64,000 nt of DNA from Lunularia cruciata (lineage: Eukaryota; Streptophyta; Marchantiopsida; Lunulariales; Lunulariaceae), in the NCBI GenBank assembly GCA_948567375.1, contig OX419760.1, positions 15,624,001-15,688,000 on the forward strand, written 5' to 3'. Under the pieces are notes generated by a model. That model ran no database searches and had not been told where the DNA came from. It saw only the letters and a program-made list of their open reading frames with translations. Of the stretch, positions 28,813 through 41,350 are shown piece after piece. Each line of letters starts with the position of its first letter. The stretch's first letter is position 1. Both the position numbers and the translations under genes were made by a program.

Positions 28813-31400
28813 CATATCTGTAGGATTTCCACCAACCTTTACCAAAGTCAATACTCCACCATCCATCAATTTACAAATGAAATGATTCCTCAATTGAATA
28901 TGCTTTGTCTTGGCATGAAACAAAAAATTCTCTACAAGATTGAAAGTACTTTGGCTATCACTATGGATTATATTCTCATGTTGTTTCTTGCCTAGCTCTA
29001 CCATGAAGTTTTTTGCCAAATCACCTCCTTGCTAGCGTCTGAGATGGCCATGTACTCAACTTTTTTGGTAGAAGGAAACACTCTTTTGCAAACAAGATAT
29101 CCAACTAATTGCAATACATCCAAGGTAAATACATACCTTATAGTGCTCTTTCAATTTTCCAAGTCCTCCCAAATCTGCATCAATGAAGCCCTTTAAAATA
29201 ACCTCTATTTTCTTGAAACAAAGTGCCTTATCAAAGATACCTTTCAAGTAGCATAACAACCATTTCACTACTTCTCAATGTTCTCTTCTTGGGTTTGACA
29301 TGAATCTACTTACAATTCCCACTACATGAGTAATGTTTGGCCTATTGCATACCATACCGTACATCAAACTGCCAACTATTGATACAAAGTGTAATTTGCT
29401 CATGTACTCTTTATTTGCATTAGTTTTTGGTGATTGCTCCTTGGAGACGTTGAATTGACTTCCCAAAAGAGTGGTTCAAATTGTAGCATTCTGAAGACCA
29501 AACTTATCTATCAACTTCTTGATGTACTTCTCTTGAGACAACTTCAAAATACCTACAGATCTTTCCATTGTAATCCTCATTCCAAGTATCTACTATGAAG
29601 GACCTAGATCTTTCATTTCAAATACATATGACAACTAGTGCTTTAGCTTGTGGATTCCCCTCATGTTAGATCCAAGAACCAACATATCATGAATATATAG
29701 CAACAAGATGATGTATGACTCAAAAAATGATTTAATGTAGCAATAGTGGTCTATTTCACATTTGGTGCAACGACTATTGGCCATAAAGCCATCAAACTTC
29801 AAGTACAACCGTCAAGGAGCTTGCTTCAAACCATAGAGACTCTTCTTCAACTTTCAGACCAAATCTCCTTTGTTTGCAATTTTAAATCCTTCAAGGTATG
29901 TCATATAGACATCCTCCTCAAGGTCTCCATGTAGAAATGTTGTTTTTATATCTAATTGGTCTAGATGCAAATCCTCTATCGTCACAAGACCCAAAACCAA
30001 TTTGATGGTAGTCATCTTAACTACAAGAGGGAAAATCTCATTGTAGTCTATACCTTTGGTTTGAGAACCCTTTGCCACAAGTTTGGCCTTGTACTATTAG
30101 CTTTTATCATGTTCTTCTTTGACTTTGTACATCCATTTGTTCTACAATTCCTTCTTTCCCTCTGGCACTTGATCAATGATCAAGTCTCACTTCTTTCTAA
30201 GGAATATATCTCTTCCTTTATTGCAAGCTCCCACTATAATGAGTCCTTTTGCATTGACTCTAAGTAGCACTCAAGTTCACCAGTTTTTGTAAGGAGTGAG
30301 TGATACATGGATGGGGAATACCTCTCTATTGGTTTTCACAATCTAGTAGATCTCCTCAAATCAATTGTACATATGATTGGATCTGGTATGATCTCTTTGG
30401 TTTCTACCAAACTCCTATTTCCTACAATATCATTCTCTAAAATGTCTTCCAACACTACTTCTTCTTGATGTTCTGCTTGTTCTTCTATAACCTCAAAACT
30501 TGATCCAAGCTGATCTTTGTAGATAGCATTATCATGGAGAATGACATCTCTACTTCTTAACACTTTTCTATCATCTTCATTTCAAAGATAATAACCCATA
30601 TCATTTGCTCCACATCCAATGAAGAAACACTTTCTTGATTTGGAATAAAGCTTTTCACTATCACTGTTTTGAATCCTTGCATATGAGACACAATCAAAGA
30701 TTCTCATTCAAGAGATTCACCTTCTTTCTAGATGATTCCTCCTTAGGGAACTTCAATCCCAAGGGAACTTGTGGAATGAGGTATGCAGCTATGCTAATTG
30801 CATTTTTTTTTTAAATTTCTTGGCATAGTCTCATGCATCTTGCTCTCTCATTCAAAGTTCTATTCAAATATTCATCCACATCAATTTTTGTGGTATCTTA
30901 GGGATAGTTTTTATCATTTCAATCCCATTCTTTGCACAATAATCTCTAAGCTCATTGCTAGTGTACTCTCCATCATCATCAAATTTCAAGCGCTTGATCT
31001 TCAAACCTGATTGGTTTTCAACCTCAAAATTTCTATCACTTGAAAACATTGAATGGATCTGATTTATTTTTAGAAAATAAACCCATACCTTCTTGGTAGC
31101 ACCATCTATGAAGGTGATATAGTAGCAAGATCCTCCAAGATACTCAACTGAAGTTGGCCCATACACATTTGTATGTATTAACCCATACACATTTGTATGT
31201 ATTAACTCTATCTTTCCTACTCTTGGTACTCTTGCGGCCTTAGTAAAACTAACCTACTTTTGCTTTCCCTAAATATATGGTTCACAAAAGCCAAGTTGAA
31301 AAATCTTTAACTCCGGAGACCCTACCATTAGCAACTAACTCTTTCATACCCTTCTCACTCATGTGACCAAGTTTTTGGCGCCATAAGATTAAAGAACAGA
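28813..31400 (-). pseudogene. pol: Cop1 pol: integrase, RT, RNase H (broken)
   Basis: Integrase core at 31190-30864 (DGATKKVWVYFLK, FDDDGEYTSNELRDYC). RT at 30078-29854 (DYNEIFPLVVKMTTIKLVL, QLDIKTTFLHGDLEEDVYM) and 29466-29275 (VGSLMYGMVCNRPNITHVVG, RFMSNP). RNase H at 29268-29056 (GFIDADLGG, where DADWAG is usual) and 28995-28813 (HSDSQSTFNLVENFLFHAKTKHIQLRNHF). It ends in the VKVGGNPTDM motif at CCE-D. Between the pieces there are stops, so the gene has been dead for long. Confidence 0.85.
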
Positions 31401-31859
31401 TTGCATCAGCAATTGTCATCATATGGTATGATTTTCTTGTATGTTACAATAAAAGAGAAGGGTTCCAACCTTTTGTTGTCATGCCAAAATCAAGTTTCCT
31501 CAAGGAACCTTCCACTACCCAGTTTCAAAGGATGTTTGATGTCCTTCCTTGTCCAATTGACCTATGGAAATCAAATTTCTATTCAGTCCAAGGATATATC
31601 AAATGTCCATATTGACCCTTGAGAGGTCTTCAATTTCACATTTCCTTGTCCTTTAATATATAGGGGTTTATCACAAAAAAAGTGAACCTTTCCAAGGTTT
31701 CCTATAACAAAGATGTGCATCAACTCTTTACATTGGGGTTGAGTGAAATGATGCACCAAAATCTACAAGATTCTACAAGACACTCCACATAGCAAAAAAC
31801 TGCATCCTCTTGTTTTTTGCTATGTTCATTGAGTTCTCTTCCTTATTTGGACTTGTACA

Positions 31860-32540
31860 CTAATTCTAAACTGACCAAGCTTGTTGTAATTCCAACATAA
31901 CATTTCTTTGCATACTTCCTTATGGCCTATTGACTCATTTCTCTTTCTTAACTTTGATCTACCATTTCTTTGACTTTGACCTTACTGCGGTCTTTAGCCT
32001 CTGCTCTTAGGAAATAGCACCGCACTGGATGATTCTAAAAAACTATGTTTGCAAATGTCTTCATTCAGAATCAAGTCTTGTATAGTCTTAAACTTGAGAG
32101 AGCACTTGATCTTGAGGAACTACTCATTATTGAGACTATTGCTCCCCAACTATCAAGTAATGATGATAGTAGTAGTAGTGCTTTAACTTCATCATCAAAG
32201 TTGATCTTCACAAATTCCAATCTTAAAATGATTGAGTTTAAATCATTCATCAGATCTTGAATTGATGCTCCTTTTTTCATCCTTGTGTTCACCAATTGGA
32301 AAATCAAGAGTACCTTGTTCAAGGTTGGAAGTTTCCCATACCGATTTGACAATGCTTAATCAACCCATGAGAGATCTTCTTGTGGACAATGTTATCTGCA
32401 AATTTCTTGCCAATGTCACTTTGATGTCAACACTTGTTGATCTAGAACCTCTCACTCAACTTATCCCATATTTTTGGTTGTTTTGCCGCAAGAGGTAGAT
32501 GGAGTTTCTTTTGTTATAAATAGTCTTGAATTTTCATCTT
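31860..32540 (-). pseudogene. gag: Cop1 gag (broken)
   Basis: UBN2-type copia gag piece at 32352-32071 (MKKGASIQDLMNDLNSIILRL, DDEVKALLLLSSLLDSW). At about 31930-31880 a degraded zinc knuckle reads CWNYNKLGQF, with the second Cys and the His lost. Confidence 0.7.
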
Positions 32541-32619
32541 CCTAAATCCAAAATCCTTGTTATTGAACTTGTCAATTTTGACTTTCCCATTTTCTACCAT
32601 TGTTTCATTCTCTCTTTAG

Positions 32620-32635
32620 AGAACCAGATACCACT
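32620..32635 (-). other. Cop1 primer-binding site (degraded)
   Basis: On the minus strand AGTGGTATCTGGTTCT follows the putative LTR end directly. It resembles the initiator tRNA-Met site TGGTATCAGAGC with changes. Confidence 0.5.
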
Positions 32636-32880
32636 TGTTGGGAGGAAATTGTGCAATTGGAATTTGATAGAGCAACAAGAATCAAATTTTGGCTATGGGA
32701 TTGAGTAGAAATCATTCATCAATCTGGTCAAGAAAAGCAAACATAGAAATTTCACTAAATTTCATGTGGTTCAGCCAATGTTTGCCATTGTCTACAACAA
32801 CATGGGATTTTTATTAACTATTGAATTGTCAACCAAGAACTCTTAAACAAGAAGTGTTGAAGTCACATTGACTACCAACA
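32636..32880 (-). repeat. Cop1 5' LTR (putative)
   Basis: 245 bp bounded by TGTTGG and CCAACA, a 6-base inverted end typical of copia LTRs, placed next to the PBS-like site. The partner LTR is outside the window, so this cannot be confirmed here. CTTAC (32881-32885) would be the TSD. Confidence 0.5.
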
Positions 32881-33399
32881 CTTACATTATTTACACACTT
32901 GCATTTAGAGACATTTGTCTAGTTTTGGAATGTGTGGTGCTAATTGATCCCTTATCTAACCCTAGATTGTTTGGTACCAATTTATACAAGTCATCTCACT
33001 CAATTTCACAAGCAGAAGCCATCCTTGTAGCCCTTTAATAGGTCTAGCGGTCCCAAAGCATTCCCATAGGTCCCATGCCCATAGATTCAAGAGCCATGCC
33101 CATAGGAACCATTTTTTTAGGTTCTGCAATTATGCCCACAATCCTTTTGCCCGTTGCTCCCGCAATAGAATCCGTAGCTCACATAGGATACATTTGTTAT
33201 GAACTTCAAGTGAGCTTAACTTCTCTTCTAGAGCTTTGTTTTCCATGGTCTTGGTGTCTATGGAAAGCCATTGAGAAGATGCTTCCAAAAACTCAAGACA
33301 TACCTCATTTTCATTTGTATTAAGAAAGATATGGTTCTTGACTAGAAACTATCTTTCTGTTTACTTCCATAAATGGAATCCCATAATGTAAAGATCTCT
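32881..33399. other. Unassigned stretch between two copia remnants
   Basis: Imperfect repeats of ATGCCCATAG at 33030-33110. The minus strand of 33320-33180 looks codon-like (EASSQWLSIDTKTMENKALEEK) but I cannot place it; it may belong to the region between integrase and RT of Cop2. Confidence 0.3.
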
Positions 33400-36009
33400 C
33401 CAATAATTACACTTCTACACTCCCATAGAAGACCTATCTTGTATTGAATCTTCAACATTCTTGAGATAATTGCCCCATAAAGCATTCTAGTACTAATCAG
33501 ACTCCACACTTAACAAGTCTCACTTATTGATTCTTCTACAACTTGCTCTAGAGACTCACTAGAAGCTTGTGGAAACTCTCCATCAAGTTCTATACCATCA
33601 GTGATCACTCTAGCATTTTCTTGCTCTAAATCTCTCACTTGAATGCAATGGATGTCTAAGTTCAACATTTATAACTATTAATGATCAAGTTGTTCCTCTA
33701 TAAACAAGATGTCAATACTTTCACATATCTTGTTCTTCCTTGATCCCACAATTTGAAGGCTTTGGATTTTGAACTATATCCAACTAAAGACATCTGTTGT
33801 CCCTCTTGGATCAAACTTCTTTCTCTTACACTTTGGTGTGTGCATAGAGACTAAATAATTGAAAGTTCTCAAATGTGCAATTGTTGGTTTTATTCCATGC
33901 CAAAGCTCATGACAAGTCTTCTCTAAAGCTTTACTGAAAAATATTTCCAAAATATGTGTATAAAATTCCATTTCTTCTCCCCACAACTCTCTAGGCAGCT
34001 TGCTAGAAAGCAACATGCTTCTTGTTGCTTCAAAAACTATTCTATAATCTATTTTTGAGATATTATTTTGCTCAAGGATGCAAGGTGCTTTAAGTTCATG
34101 GACTAATCCAACACTATTAAAAAAAATAAAAAAGTTTCTAGTGTACCTCCTCTATCAGATTATACTTTTTTGGTCTTCACTCCACACTAAGTTTCTACAT
34201 CTGTGTGGAATTGTTTGAAGCAAGAGAGGCTTTCTGATTTCTATTTCAGGAAAAAAATCTGAAACCACCAGTATCATCCTTAAAAATGAGATGATATCTT
34301 GTTCTTCCTATTGATCTCATGCTTAGAAGACCACAAATCTCATTGTGAAAGATCTCTTTTACTTTGTATTTGCCTCTACTATTGATTTTCCAAAAAAAAA
34401 TTTATGCTATTTTCTTAGAGCACATCCATCACAATAGAAAGACTTTTGACTACTAGGTTCTTTTAGTCTCAAATTGAGACCCTCTACTAGTCCTTCTCTC
34501 TCCATCTTCCTAATGTATGCAAGATTGAGATGACCAAGTCTCTTGTGCCAAAGTGCAATATATAGTTTTTTACACTTTTTTTGCTTTTCTGGCTTCTCAC
34601 TCTCAACATCACTTGCAACAATAGAGTTAGCTTGGGAAATATTACCTATCTTTGTAAATCTGTTTTGAAGTCTATAGAGCTTTGAATTGCAAACACCCTT
34701 TATCACATTTCTCCATCTTTCTCCATGTAACACCCCATTTTGGTGTATGTGGTTTGGATGCCTTTGTTCACTTCTTAACCAATGTTGAACAGGTTAAGCT
34801 TACACTTCAAAACATGGAGAACTCTCCTATGACTCCTTCTTGTCTTCATGTACCAATCTTACAAGAAATTGGATTGTCTTCCACTTTAGCATCCCAAACC
34901 TTACAATTGTTAAAAAAAATACATGAGCCATGTCACTTTTTGAATCTTGGAACCACTATCATTGATCAATCATGTGCTTTGATACTCCTCCATCAACATA
35001 TCAAATATTGTTGTTTATACGTTTGTAAATATATCTAGACATTTTTAAATGCTTTTGTTAGTGCTAGAGCTAGCAGCAGATGTGATATTATGTGTTGTTA
35101 GAGCATTGGCTTGACTTCTAGTATTGGTTGTATTATGAGGCCTTCTTCTCAAGAGGTTTTGCTCACCTCTGCATTCTCTTGCCTAGTGCACCTCCTTTCC
35201 ACACTTGTTACAACTTGCTCTCTTCTTCACTTCAAAAATGTTGGTCTTCTTTTGAACCCACCATCACATCTACCTGTAACGCTTCTTCTATAGGCTGCAA
35301 GAAAGGCTCTCTTTCGTGAATTCTCTTCTTTGTCCTCTCCACATTTGTTCAAGGTTTCTTGGGCAATCTTGCAATGAGTCTCTTGATGGTTTGCTGCTCC
35401 TTAGGTACATTATCCCATGCAGCTATTATATGGTGATAAGCCTATGGGAAACTCAAAAGATCTTGTTGATGATTAAGGAATCATCTACTTTTACAGCAAG
35501 GTTACTTAAATGACTAGCAAGAGTTTCTATTTGGATAATAGAACCACCCGCTATCTCTTAACCCAATTTCATTTGCAATTCAAAGAATCATTGTTGTAGA
35601 ACATCTTATTCTTTGAAGCACATTGCTCATGCAACTTATTCAATGTACCCCGCATTTGGTTTGTGGTTTTACAGTTGATTAGTTTCTGTAAATACTTCTC
35701 TTCTATGGCTATACAGATGAAAATTTTTTGCAACCTTGTTCTTGTTATGCCAATCAGTCTCTCCTCCATCTGCTATGGCTCATTCAATAGTCTCTATCCA
35801 TTAACAATCCTTGTAAGTCTCTTTGACTTGAAGACAATCATCATTTGGAATTTCCAAATCAAGAACTTCTTCCTATTGAATGGAATAATGTGTGCTATAT
35901 CTCTTACATTGCTCTTTGTTCCCATTGAGAGATCTGGTCGAGCAATCTATTTAAAATTCTACACCAATAATATCTCAAATCACTGTTTTGGAAACATGGG
36001 ATCATAACC
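33400..36009 (-). mobile_element. Cop2: degraded Ty1/copia element
   Basis: Minus-strand remnant ordered, right to left, as PBS at about 36007, gag, zinc knuckle, GAG-pre-integrase, integrase end, and the acidic linker behind integrase (33660-33520). RT and RNase H are not seen. TGTTGAAAATT at 36010 on the plus strand is the likely inner end of its 5' LTR (minus strand ...TTTTCAACA followed by GGTTATGATCCC, a PBS-like start). The outer LTR end cannot be fixed. 34727-35050 (TGTAACACCCC...) does not fit copia and may be a small insertion. Confidence 0.75.
33774..35900 (-). pseudogene. gag-pol: Cop2 gag-integrase pieces (broken)
   Basis: Gag start near 35880 (FLIWKFQM, the usual NYxxWKFxM position) and 35769-35569 (KYLQKLINCKTTNQMRGTLNKL). 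Zinc knuckle at about 35225-35178, CNKCGKEVH...AREC, with a stop codon within it. GAG-pre-integrase 34733-34407 (LWHKRLGHLNLAYIRKMEREGLVEGL, ending CDGCALRK). Integrase C-terminal part 34016-33774 (LLSSKLPRELWGEEM, THLRTFNYLVSMH-type). Stops between all pieces. Confidence 0.8.
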
Positions 36010-38610
36010 TGTTGAAAATTATCATAATTTGATGCAAATATGCACAACAAGTACAAAACACAAGGAACACTAAAAGATATGCAAAGTACTTCTACATACT
36101 TCGTTTTATTGCAAATCTAGTCACATAAAATGAGGTTCTAAATTAATGGAACACTTGGGCATACTATATTGCCTTGTCTCTCGGTATTGTTGCTTACACA
36201 TCCCATTGCTCAAGTTTTCTTGACTGTGCAACCAGCATCTTGATGGAATGAAGGACTTGTGCTCATTAAAAGGTAAGTCCTATATACTCTGACCTTAGCT
36301 AACAATGCAACTAAGTGTTGGGTGCTATACACAGACTAAGATCTATAGTTTATGGTACAAGCTCCATCAACCTCAACTACCACCTGCAACATATACTACC
36401 ATCTGAAATGTAATTTCAACAGCTAACTTATGCAAGATGACACATGGTAGTTATGCACACATCTGAACCAATTCTATGAAACTAATACCAACAACTAGAA
36501 AAGCAATGCTTTCATCACTTCCACCCTGGTGTGGATGATGTCGAAGCCCATAGAATCATATCTTACATAAGCACAAAGTTCACGAACTCAATAAAGGCCC
36601 ACATATTCGTCGTATTGAGCATCACAGTGATTCATTAGAGACGTTTGCTTGCTTAAGTGGGATGGATCATGAAATTCATGTGAGATTCGTTGATCAATGT
36701 ATATATTTAAAAGTTACGGATAGCTCGGTCATGGAGCCGCTTATGCCGTCATACACGTCTGATACGCATTTGCATAAACAGTAGAGTTCTATTTCTCCAG
36801 CTCTTGCTTCAGAAAACTTGAGGTGGTGTTGATTGTGGTTCCATTACCCGATTAAGTGGGTCAACTAGCACCCCGGCGTACGTTGGGTGGAACGATGTTT
36901 GCCACTAGGCCAGATACCACTGGCTACTCCTTAGGTTCATGCGAATTTGGGAGCGGACCCATGACAAGTTCCTGAGACACAGCTAGAGCCGAAAGGGGGG
37001 CAACTCGCGTTGAGTTGGAATTCGAAGTTGACCATCAGACGGTGCCCCTAGTTACGATTTAGCACTAACAAGTCTGACCAGACAGCATGCAGAGCGGGTG
37101 CTCGTTTTCAAGTGGGTACCGTAATGGACCCTCGGAAAGCTCCAAGGAAACCTGTTAAATGTTACGTTCTTCATCTCGAGTCACGCTGAAAGTATCGTAT
37201 GTTCATACTCACTTTGCTCTTGGAATCGCAGATATCTATCGACGAGCATAGTTCTCCCAAAGCTAGCTGCACCTCAGCCAAATTGCGTCAATGGCCATGG
37301 TTCACCATATGTTCCCACTCAGCAAACCATTTTAATTGACTTCTGTTATAGTAACGGTAGACTCCGCAGAATTATGGTCAATTGGTGGCATGATTAATCA
37401 AAAGGTAATAAGAAAGTGTCATTACATAGTACATGGTTACATGAAAAAAAAATCATTGATTACACTTTATGTAGAGAAGCTCCACTGCAGTAGGTGCGCT
37501 TAATTCTCCGGGTCCTGCGACCGCTAAAGGTTTGGCCATAGTACCATACACAGGTTTTAGTCACAAATAACCCCCATAAGATAAGGTGTCAGAGAAGAGA
37601 CAAGTTTCCCCCACATCCAGCATCTCTGTTGGCCATTATTCACTGTTACAATTAGGAGGATAAATAGGCACGGCCTGAATCAAGATGCATACTTATCAAG
37701 AGCGTCAGAGAACTACAAATTATACCTTGTAATCTTTATCTCATCAATCGCTTCATGCAAGATTTTCATGAGAGCTTTGTGAAATTTAAGCCAAATTTCA
37801 CGAAGATCTTATGAATATCTAAATTTTCTGCAGGGTACGACGAGCGAAAGAATGAATTAGCTGCTTGATGTTGCTAATATACCTGCGAGACCTCTTCAAC
37901 GAAAATCTTAGTGAGATTATTTTATGTAGGATGTTGTCACACTGTACAGCTGGAGTTCACGTTTACAAGCACTTATAGTACTGGCGCATCAATGACGTTG
38001 TCAGGAAGTTCCCCAGCTGCATCTCACCATGCTGTTCTGTAGATTCTTCGAAGAGGCTCGGGTATGACGGCTACATCTGCTGGCCTGATGACCTCGTGTT
38101 AGCAAGATGATATCCGTTGCTTCTGGATAAAGTTCAGTGTCCCCGCATTTTGGTCGACTAGCAGGTATATAGACTCAAAATCGCAACTCTTATCTCCAAG
38201 ATCTAGAGCTTTACCAAAGCTTATTAGTCCTTCGTCGTGCCCGGTAGCGCTGGTGTTCAGATAACCTTTTCAGCCTTCTCCAGACCCACTGTCTTCTCAG
38301 CTTGGAAAAGGGGCATAGCTAAAATTTGCACATTCCACATTCCTTACCCATTGTCCTTGCTGTTGGATTTTCCTGGTCAAGACCTGTGAAGTTTCTGAAT
38401 CTCTCGGCTGCTGCTGGCTTCGATTCAAGTACGAACCCGAGGTTTGAATTTCAATAGTGTAAAAAGCTAGAATATTGCATCTTTGACAGACACTGCATTT
38501 ACATTTGGGCTGCTAACATCGATATTCAGTTCACGGGGATTTATATTGGTAGGTAGAGTAGATAAAGAAACGCTGTAGGGGCCCAGGAAATACTGCTCCC
38601 CAGCAAAGCT
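36010..38610. other. Intergenic region upstream of the aquaporin
   Basis: Includes the probable Cop2 LTR (from 36010, outer end unknown). Beyond about 36500 I see no long ORF, repeat or element end on either strand. It is the largest apparently element-free stretch together with the aquaporin gene. Confidence 0.4.
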
Positions 38611-38618
38611 GCCACAGA

Positions 38619-38632
38619 CCATATATATATGA
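38619..38632 (+). promoter_or_regulatory. Candidate TATA box of the aquaporin gene
   Basis: ATATATATATGAAT about 215 bases upstream of the ATG. It is plausible by position only; the true start of transcription is not known. Confidence 0.35.
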
Positions 38633-38842
38633 ATATCGGATGCAGCAGTTCTGATGAGAGTTAAAAGCTAAAGCCAGTGCGGTTCCAGGTGACAGGATTG
38701 TGGTTGGATTTTCCCGGAACTAGTCCCAGATGTTTAAGTCAGTCAAGTTTAAGTTACATTCCTTTCTGAAGGACGGTTAGATCCCTCATCATTTAAATTT
38801 CTTTCCTCAACTGAGATCTAGAGTCCTCGAGGAAAGTTTAGA

Positions 38843-40707
38843 ATGGATCAAATACACTTGACTGAGCAAATGCAGCACGGAAGTGGCATTGTACAAGTGG
38901 GAGCCAAAGGCCAAGAATATGGAGCACATGGGGACAACTATAATACAAAACTTGGAGGAGCAGCAGCTGCTATGAATGACCAGATAGGAAAAGAATATGT
39001 GGAACCACCTCCACATCCCTTATGGCATTGGTCGGAATTCCAAAAATGGTCTCTGTGGAGAGCCGCAATCGCCGAGTTTGTGGCTACGCTTCTTTTCGTG
39101 TACATAGGTGTTTCTGCTTGTATTGGAAATGAGCGTGAACGGCCTGAAGGAGTTGGCCACCTTGGGATTGCATGGTCTTTCGGCGCAACCATCTTTGTAC
39201 TGGCTTATTGCACTGCCGGAGTGTCAGGTAAGAATATTTTAATTTTGAGACTTCACATGTTGAGTTGAACGATAATTAAATTCATTTACAAGAGTACTTC
39301 TAACGGTCTTTTTTTCAGCTTGCAAGCTTACAGTTCAAATCTTTACCATAGAAATGTATGCGTATCCACTACGTTCACGTATTTCATATTTTATATCCGT
39401 TGAAGCTGTAATTTTTATATGTTATGCTTATAATCATATCAGTTTCGTGCATGGTTCAAAGATGCCGCCGAGGAAATATCTCTCGGCGTCATTTGCACAA
39501 TTAAACATGATTTTTGTCGTTCTTCACAAGCATCATGTTCCGGAGTAGATGACTCAAGCTTATACTTCAACTAGTTGAATCGAGACCATAAATTAAACGC
39601 AGTTACAGGCATGAAATCGAAATCACATGATGACATTTCTTTGATTTTGGAGAACTAGACTAATGATCTTTAACTGCATACATGTGATACATATATATAC
39701 AGGAGGCCACATCAACCCAGCGGTGACATTCGGGCTACTTCTGGGGAGACGAATCTCGATACCACGTGCAGTGTTCTACGTGGTTGCTCAAGTGTTAGGC
39801 TCTCTATCGGGAGCAGGACTTGTGAAAGCTATGCAGAAGGGGCCATTCCAAAGATACGGTGGTGGAACAAACTTTGTTAACCGAGAGTTCAGCATCACTA
39901 CCGGCCTTGCAGCTGAAATTATCGGTACTTTTGTGTTGGTGTATGTCGTTTATTCCGCCACGGATGCTAAGCGCAGAGCTCGTGACTCTCATGTCCCGGT
40001 AAATCTCCTACCACCAAGCGTTCTCTCAGAATCAAAAGACGCATCTGCGTAGTACGCACTCGCCATATGCATATGCAGGGATCAAATGATATTAGGGTCG
40101 TGTACTAGATGCACCTTTAAGTTATCCTTAAATTGTTGCACTTCTGAACATGACGTCGGACTGGCTTGGCCATGGCCACCATTTAGTGATTTACCCGGAT
40201 ATGCAGGTTCTTGCACCATTGCCGATCGGTCTGGCTGTCTTTGTGGTGCATCTGGCGACAATTCCTATCACTGGAACTGGAATCAATCCTGCACGAAGCT
40301 TTGGCCCGGCTGCTCTCTGGGGCCATAAGCTTGCGTGGGATGATCAGGTAAAAATATACTTCTATCACGCCTTCAACCTGTAGCTACTCACCTATCTACC
40401 TGCAATATTCACTTGGGTACACGCATATGAAATTTTGAGAAGTCCGTTTTGGATGAATTCTATAGATCAAACTCAATAATTTTGATCGCATTCAGTGAAC
40501 CTCTAATCTCCTTTCTTGCAGTGGATCTTCTGGGTTGGTCCATTCATTGGAGCGGCCTTGGCAGCAGCATATCATCAGTTCATTATACGGTCCATGCCAC
40601 TTGGGTCTCATTTTCTATTCCCCTCTGTTCCAATTTTGGCTCGTAAACCCATGCCGAGCGACGCCGTTGAGCATTATCAACACACGCGTCATAAGGCGTT
40701 TGGTTAA
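38843..40707 (+). CDS. PIP: Plasma-membrane intrinsic protein (PIP aquaporin), 4 exons
   Basis: Channel for water and small neutral solutes in the plasma membrane. Exons 38843-39227, 39703-39998, 40207-40347, 40522-40707, all introns GT-AG, 1008 bases, 335 residues. Introns fall after VSG, after DSHVP and after DDQ, the conserved PIP positions. Two NPA motifs at about residues 133-135 and 254-256; selectivity-filter residues F113, H242, T251, R257 are those of water-type PIPs. The gating loop D with DSHVP (His225) and a loop B Ser after GRRI are kept. It is longer than usual (about 280-290 aa): the cytosolic N-terminus has about 70 residues with a Gly/Ala-rich stretch, and the C-terminus has an unusual tail of about 37 residues (ends TRHKAFG). 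The loop A Cys common in PIPs is absent ([10 protein letters not shown]). Intact; the only host gene recognised here. Classification as PIP is certain, PIP1 or PIP2 is not. Confidence 0.95.
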
Positions 40708-40883
40708 GAGGTTTGATAGGCCATTAAAAACGAATCAGCTGACAAAACATTGGAATAGCAGATGCTACGGCTTCGTCCCAAATTTTAAATGTACTACATG
40801 CAGTTCCCCGTATAAAAAGTTAATGACGACAGAAACTTACAAGATTTGTGAGAAACAGAATTTGATACATAAGGCGAATGGTT

Positions 40884-41350
40884 TCTCGTTTTAAATTTTG
40901 GCCTAGATAACCTGAAGTCTTTCGTCCATGGAGACCCATGTATAGATGTATGGGGCATTCAAGGATATGTCAGTAAATCTGTAGTGAAGTGACATGACAA
41001 ATAGGGCGTCGTGGTACCAGTGAAGTGCTGAATTGTCTCGTTTCCAATATTTGCCTTAGATGACCTGAAGCCTTTTTGCTATGCAGAGCCATGTCTATAT
41101 ATCTACAGGGAGTTCCCCAATGTATGCGTACATTTGTAGTGGAGTGACATGACAAACAGTGTCGTGTAAAGTGCTGAATTGTCTCGTTTTAAACATAATA
41201 AATTTTGCCTTGGGTGACCTTCATGAAGCCTTTCTTCTATGCAGAGCAATGTCTATACGTACAGGGAGTTCACGTATGTCTGCATAAATTTGTAGTGAGG
41301 TGACGTGACAAACAGCTGCAGATTCGTGGCACCGGTATCAGTGAAGTCTG
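40884..41350 (+). repeat. Three tandem ~150-bp repeats downstream of the aquaporin
   Basis: Units 40884-41035 (152 bp), 41036-41181 (146 bp) and 41182 to about 41350, each starting TCTCGTTT and containing GACCTGAAG-like, CAGAGCCATGTCTATA-like and GTAGTGAAGTGACATGACAAA-like blocks. They start 177 bases behind the stop codon, so the first may be in the 3' untranslated region. Confidence 0.85.

Larger units (their letters stand above)
28813..32880 (-). mobile_element. Cop1: degraded Ty1/copia element, 5' part
   Basis: Minus-strand copia remnant. From right to left: putative 5' LTR (32636-32880), a PBS-like site, gag, integrase, RT and RNase H; CCE-D interrupts RNase H at 28812, so the 3' end with its LTR is left of the window. 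Gag precedes integrase, and integrase precedes RT, the copia order. Many stops and frameshifts. Confidence 0.85.

Noticed and set aside
34727-35050. A further Gyp1 LTR (TGTAACACCCC start)
   Set aside because: Only the first ~12 bases resemble it; the rest does not match and there is no GGCTCACA end.
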